The notes below the pieces were generated by a model, which saw nothing but the letters and a program-made list of their open reading frames with translations, was not told the DNA's origin and ran no database searches. 10,223 bases of DNA, from NCBI GenBank assembly GCA_002790175.1, contig PFUQ01000063.1, positions 1 through 10,223 of the forward strand, written 5' to 3'. The position numbers and the translations under genes are program-made. This stretch comes from Flavobacteriales bacterium CG_4_9_14_3_um_filter_32_8 (lineage in GTDB: Bacteria; Bacteroidota; Bacteroidia; Flavobacteriales_E; Vicingaceae). Positions 7,330 to 10,223 of this stretch are shown here, in pieces; position 1 is the stretch's first letter; every line of letters starts with the position of its first letter.

Positions 7330-10223
7330 AAGCAGGGTAATTTTACCAATATATTCGTGCCATTCGTTAAACACATCTTTAGCTCTTATTTTATAGACAT
7401 AAACATCTTCTTGGCATTTTTTTCCTTTATAGAAACCACTCCATTTGGAGTCAAGAAAGTATCCATCAAATAGTAGCATTCCCCATCTATCAAACACAAA
7501 AGTTTGTAATTCTTTTATACCGTATCCATCAACAAAGAAGTAATCATTTATTCCATCTCCGTCAGGAGTAAAAGTATTGGGTATCCAGATGGCGAAAGTA
7601 GGTTTTATTCGGACAGTTTTTTGTGTGGTATCTCTACAGCCGTAAACATTTTCCATGTATAATGTTACTGAGTAAAATCCAGAATCAGCATAGTTATGAA
7701 TAGGATTGCTTTCTGTCGATGTTGCTCCGTCACCTAAATTCCAAAACCATTGGCTAGCAATAATTGATTGGTCAATAAATGTTATTTTACTATCATAAAT
7801 ATCAGTTTCTAAAGGAGTGTAATCAAAGTCTGCTAAAGGTTTTGGATATACCGTTATCAATTGAGGTATGGTTACAGTAGTTACACATTGCTTATTAGAA
7901 GTTGCTGTTAAAGTAACATCATAATTTTTAACCACTGAATATGATGAGTTTTCGTAACAATGGCTAGGATTCATTGATGTTGAAGAAAAATCATCTCCAA
8001 AATCCCATTGCCAAGTATCAATACTTGCTGGCAGATTTGTTTGATTGATGGTTGAATTGTTTACAAAATTAACACACATGTTAGGGGCACAACCAGCAGT
8101 TGGGTCTCCAAAAATTACTTGTGGTAATGGATTTACTGTTACATTAATAGTAGTGTCATAAAAACAACCATGGTTTGATGTTACTGTTAAAATTGTGGGA
8201 TAAATTCCTTCGGTTGTATAAGTATATATTGGATTTTGCAAATTACTTGTGCCAACTCCATCACCAAAATTCCATTGCCATTGAATAATATTGTTGGTTG
8301 TGTTAGTTGAGGATACTGTTGACAAATCAGTAAACTGAGAAGCAGCGTTTAAACATACTTCTGTTGGACTAAAATCAACAACAGGTATCGGCCAAACTTC
8401 TATTTGTTGAACTATTGTATCTGAACAAGCATTATTAGTAGAAGCTATCAACTGTACATTATAAACTCCTTCCGAGCTATAATTTTCTGAAGGGTTTTGC
8501 ACGATAGAAGTATTGCTGTTTCCAAAATTCCAGTTCCAATTGGTAATAGTTCCACTAGTTACCGATGAATTATCGGTAAAAGCTATAGCTGCACCAAAAC
8601 AAGCATTTACAAATGTAAAATCAGCTACTGGCATTGGGTAGATTGTAATTGGTTGGGTAGTAGTATCAGCACAACCAAATCCGGTTGATACAATTAATTG
8701 TATAGTATAAGTGTTTGGTGAAGGATATAAGTTGGTTGGGTTTTGATTGGTATTGTCGGTTGTGCCATTGTTATCAAAATCCCATAACCAATTGGTAATA
8801 ATTCCTCCATTTCCATTTGAATTATCGGTAAATGATGCGACTGCATTGAAACACTCGTTGTTGGTCGTAAATGCTGCTGTTGGTAAAAATAAGACATGTG
8901 CACTATCAATTACCGTATTAATACATCCACTATCAGAAGTAATGGTTAAAGTTACTGGATAGGTTCCTGGAATGGTGTAATTATAGGTTGGATTTTGTAA
9001 ACTAGATGTGTCTGTTGTTGTCAATAAATCTCCAAAGTTCCATTGCCAATCAATAATTGCTCCTGTAGAAATAGTAGATAAATCAGTAAAGGTAGAGATG
9101 GTTCCAAAACATACATCGGCAACAGAAAAATCAGCAAATGGAATTGGATTAACAACTACTAACATAGTGGTAGAATCTACGCAACCATCGGTGGTAGTAA
9201 CTAACAATTCAACAGTATAACTACCAGCGGCGGGATATCCATTGGTTGGATTTTGTGAAGCATTATCAACTGTTCCATTATTGGTAAAATCCCAATCCCA
9301 ATTGGATATTGTTCCACCATTAGGGTTAGATAAATCCGTAAACGCAGTTGTGGCTCCAAAACATTCAGTGGTATGGCTAAAAATAGCTGTTGGTTGAGCA
9401 GATATCGTTATATTAACAGTTGTATCATCGATACATCCATTATTATAAATTGTTAAGGTTGCTGTATAATTTCCAGCAAGTGGATAAGTGTATGTGGTAT
9501 TAAAATTAACATCATCAACGATTCCATCCGAATTAAAATCCCATTCAACGCTATCTATTAGTGATGGACCTACAACATAGGAAGTATTCGTAAAAGTTAT
9601 TGGTGTTCCGACACAAACACTCAAAGGGTTTGCTGTAAACTGTGCCACAGGGTAATCAGGAGATCCTGTAATGGTAGAAGTTAAAGTAAGACCACAGCCT
9701 GGACCAGTAACTGGAATAATATCTACCGTATAGGTTCCTGGGACATTAGTGGTTATTGATTGAGTGGTTTGTCCACCAGGACTCCATAAATAACTTGCTG
9801 CTCCAGCTGGGGCAGATAATGTTACAGGATTACCACCACAAATAACTGCTTGAGTAGGAATAATTTCTAATGGTTGACATGATGCATCGATGTACCCATA
9901 ACCATAATGTCCTCCCTGTCCGCAATCTCCTGTAATAAATTCGATTGTTACATTTTGACCAACATATCCTTGAAGTGGAGCAAAAGTAGTTCGCCAAGGC
10001 AAATAATAACCTTGTGGACCTGAACCGTAGGGAATAAAAGCAGGATCAATTCCTGAATTGGCAATTACTGAATAATCTCCACAAGCAATAGAATTTCCAG
10101 CTTGGTCATACATATTAACTTTAAAAAATGGTTTTTCTCCTAATGAATGAGAAGAACCTGGATCTTCTAAAACCAACGCATAACTATATGTAAATGCTTC
10201 GGAATTGGCATCAACTAAAAATG
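7324..10223 (-). CDS. Large T9SS-secreted PKD-array protein with type B C-terminal sorting domain (5' partial)
   Basis: The frame runs open through the right window edge, so the start and signal peptide are missing; 965 residues are visible, numbered here from the edge. A TTG at 10176 is internal, because the reading upstream continues in the same style (…F-T-Y-S-Y-A-L-V-L-E-D-P). Residues 1-115 form an N-terminal beta-rich module ending in G-H-Y-G-Y-G-Y-I-D-A-S-C. Residues about 116-186 form an Ig-like domain with Y-L-W-S-P-G-G and P-G-T-Y-T-V. Eight tandem PKD domains follow (starting about 189, 276, 361, 447, 530, 612, 700 and 794), most with W-x-W-D/N-F and an N-P-x-x-x-Y turn. Residues about 876-965 are a gliding-motility-associated type B sorting domain: W-I-P-N-T-F-T-P-D-G-D-G-I-N-D-Y-F, F-D-R-W-G and the ending I-G-K-I-T-L-L-K. 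PKD arrays act as stiff extracellular spacers or binding stalks. The protein is inferred to be a surface-attached or released adhesin. No enzymatic domain is visible in the portion present. Confidence 0.93.
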   Translation of the reverse strand, partial: FLVDANSEAFTYSYALVLEDPGSSHSLGEKPFFKVNMYDQAGNSIACGDYSVIANSGIDPAFIPYGSGPQGYYLPWRTTFAPLQGYVGQNVTIEFITGDCGQGGHYGYGYIDASCQPLEIIPTQAVICGGNPVTLSAPAGAASYLWSPGGQTTQSITTNVPGTYTVDIIPVTGPGCGLTLTSTITGSPDYPVAQFTANPLSVCVGTPITFTNTSYVVGPSLIDSVEWDFNSDGIVDDVNFNTTYTYPLAGNYTATLTIYNNGCIDDTTVNITISAQPTAIFSHTTECFGATTAFTDLSNPNGGTISNWDWDFTNNGTVDNASQNPTNGYPAAGSYTVELLVTTTDGCVDSTTMLVVVNPIPFADFSVADVCFGTISTFTDLSTISTGAIIDWQWNFGDLLTTTDTSSLQNPTYNYTIPGTYPVTLTITSDSGCINTVIDSAHVLFLPTAAFTTNNECFNAVASFTDNSNGNGGIITNWLWDFDNNGTTDNTNQNPTNLYPSPNTYTIQLIVSTGFGCADTTTQPITIYPMPVADFTFVNACFGAAIAFTDNSSVTSGTITNWNWNFGNSNTSIVQNPSENYSSEGVYNVQLIASTNNACSDTIVQQIEVWPIPVVDFSPTEVCLNAASQFTDLSTVSSTNTTNNIIQWQWNFGDGVGTSNLQNPIYTYTTEGIYPTILTVTSNHGCFYDTTINVTVNPLPQVIFGDPTAGCAPNMCVNFVNNSTINQTNLPASIDTWQWDFGDDFSSTSMNPSHCYENSSYSVVKNYDVTLTATSNKQCVTTVTIPQLITVYPKPLADFDYTPLETDIYDSKITFIDQSIIASQWFWNLGDGATSTESNPIHNYADSGFYSVTLYMENVYGCRDTTQKTVRIKPTFAIWIPNTFTPDGDGINDYFFVDGYGIKELQTFVFDRWGMLLFDGYFLDSKWSGFYKGKKCQEDVYVYKIRAKDVFNEWHEYIGKITLLK
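7606..9657 (-). repeat. Tandem array of eight PKD domains (coding)
   Basis: Units of about 80-94 residues lie head to tail at roughly 9657-9397, 9396-9142, 9141-8884, 8883-8635, 8634-8389, 8388-8125, 8124-7843 and 7842-7606. Similarity shows at DNA level as recurrent short blocks such as CCAATTGGTAATA (in the 8530s and 8790s). Units 2 and 4 are the most alike; unit 8 is the most divergent and sits against the sorting domain. Confidence 0.85.

Noticed and set aside
8694..9220. Several 70-residue open frames in other frames across the PKD array
   Set aside because: They follow the repeat pattern of the PKD units and have no independent start signals or domain features.
10174..10176. TTG (minus strand) as the start of the large PKD protein
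   Set aside because: No signal peptide follows it, and the open frame continues to the edge with residues that fit the same N-terminal module.

Overview
The window looks like chromosomal DNA from a marine-type or free-living member of the Bacteroidota, probably order Flavobacteriales. It is AT-rich, start codons have no Shine-Dalgarno sequence, and one clear TTG-N21-TAnnTTTG promoter matches the sigma-ABfr consensus of this phylum. It also carries both kinds of C-terminal sorting domain used by the type IX secretion system (T9SS). I cannot name the genus from sequence alone.

Layout from left to right: (1) the 3' end of a large + strand gene for a secreted SprB-repeat/PKD protein with a type B (gliding-motility-associated) sorting domain. 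(2) A convergent - strand gene for an FMN-dependent nitronate monooxygenase/FabK-like enzyme; the two genes share one bidirectional hairpin terminator. (3) A + strand outer-membrane beta-barrel gene of the DUF6089/PorG-like kind, with a promoter so close to its ATG that the mRNA may be leaderless, followed by a hairpin terminator. (4) A tight two-gene + strand operon, cysD-cysN, encoding ATP sulfurylase. (5) Two - strand genes for secreted multidomain proteins. One is a complete FG-GAP/VCBS repeat protein with a type A sorting domain. The other is a very large PKD-array protein with a type B sorting domain, whose 5' end lies beyond the right edge. A 20-bp hairpin terminator separates them.

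Two themes run together. The T9SS theme covers three secreted or surface proteins carrying sorting domains and one outer-membrane protein related to a known T9SS-associated family (PorG). These proteins should pass the inner membrane by Sec and the outer membrane by T9SS, ending on the cell surface or outside. The metabolic theme is CysDN (sulfate activation to APS) and the flavin oxidoreductase; neither has an evident functional link to the secretome genes. No gap between genes exceeds about 120 bases. I see no RNA genes, insertion sequences, CRISPR arrays, phage genes or defence genes. I regard the window as an ordinary housekeeping and secretome region, and the findings below are modest.
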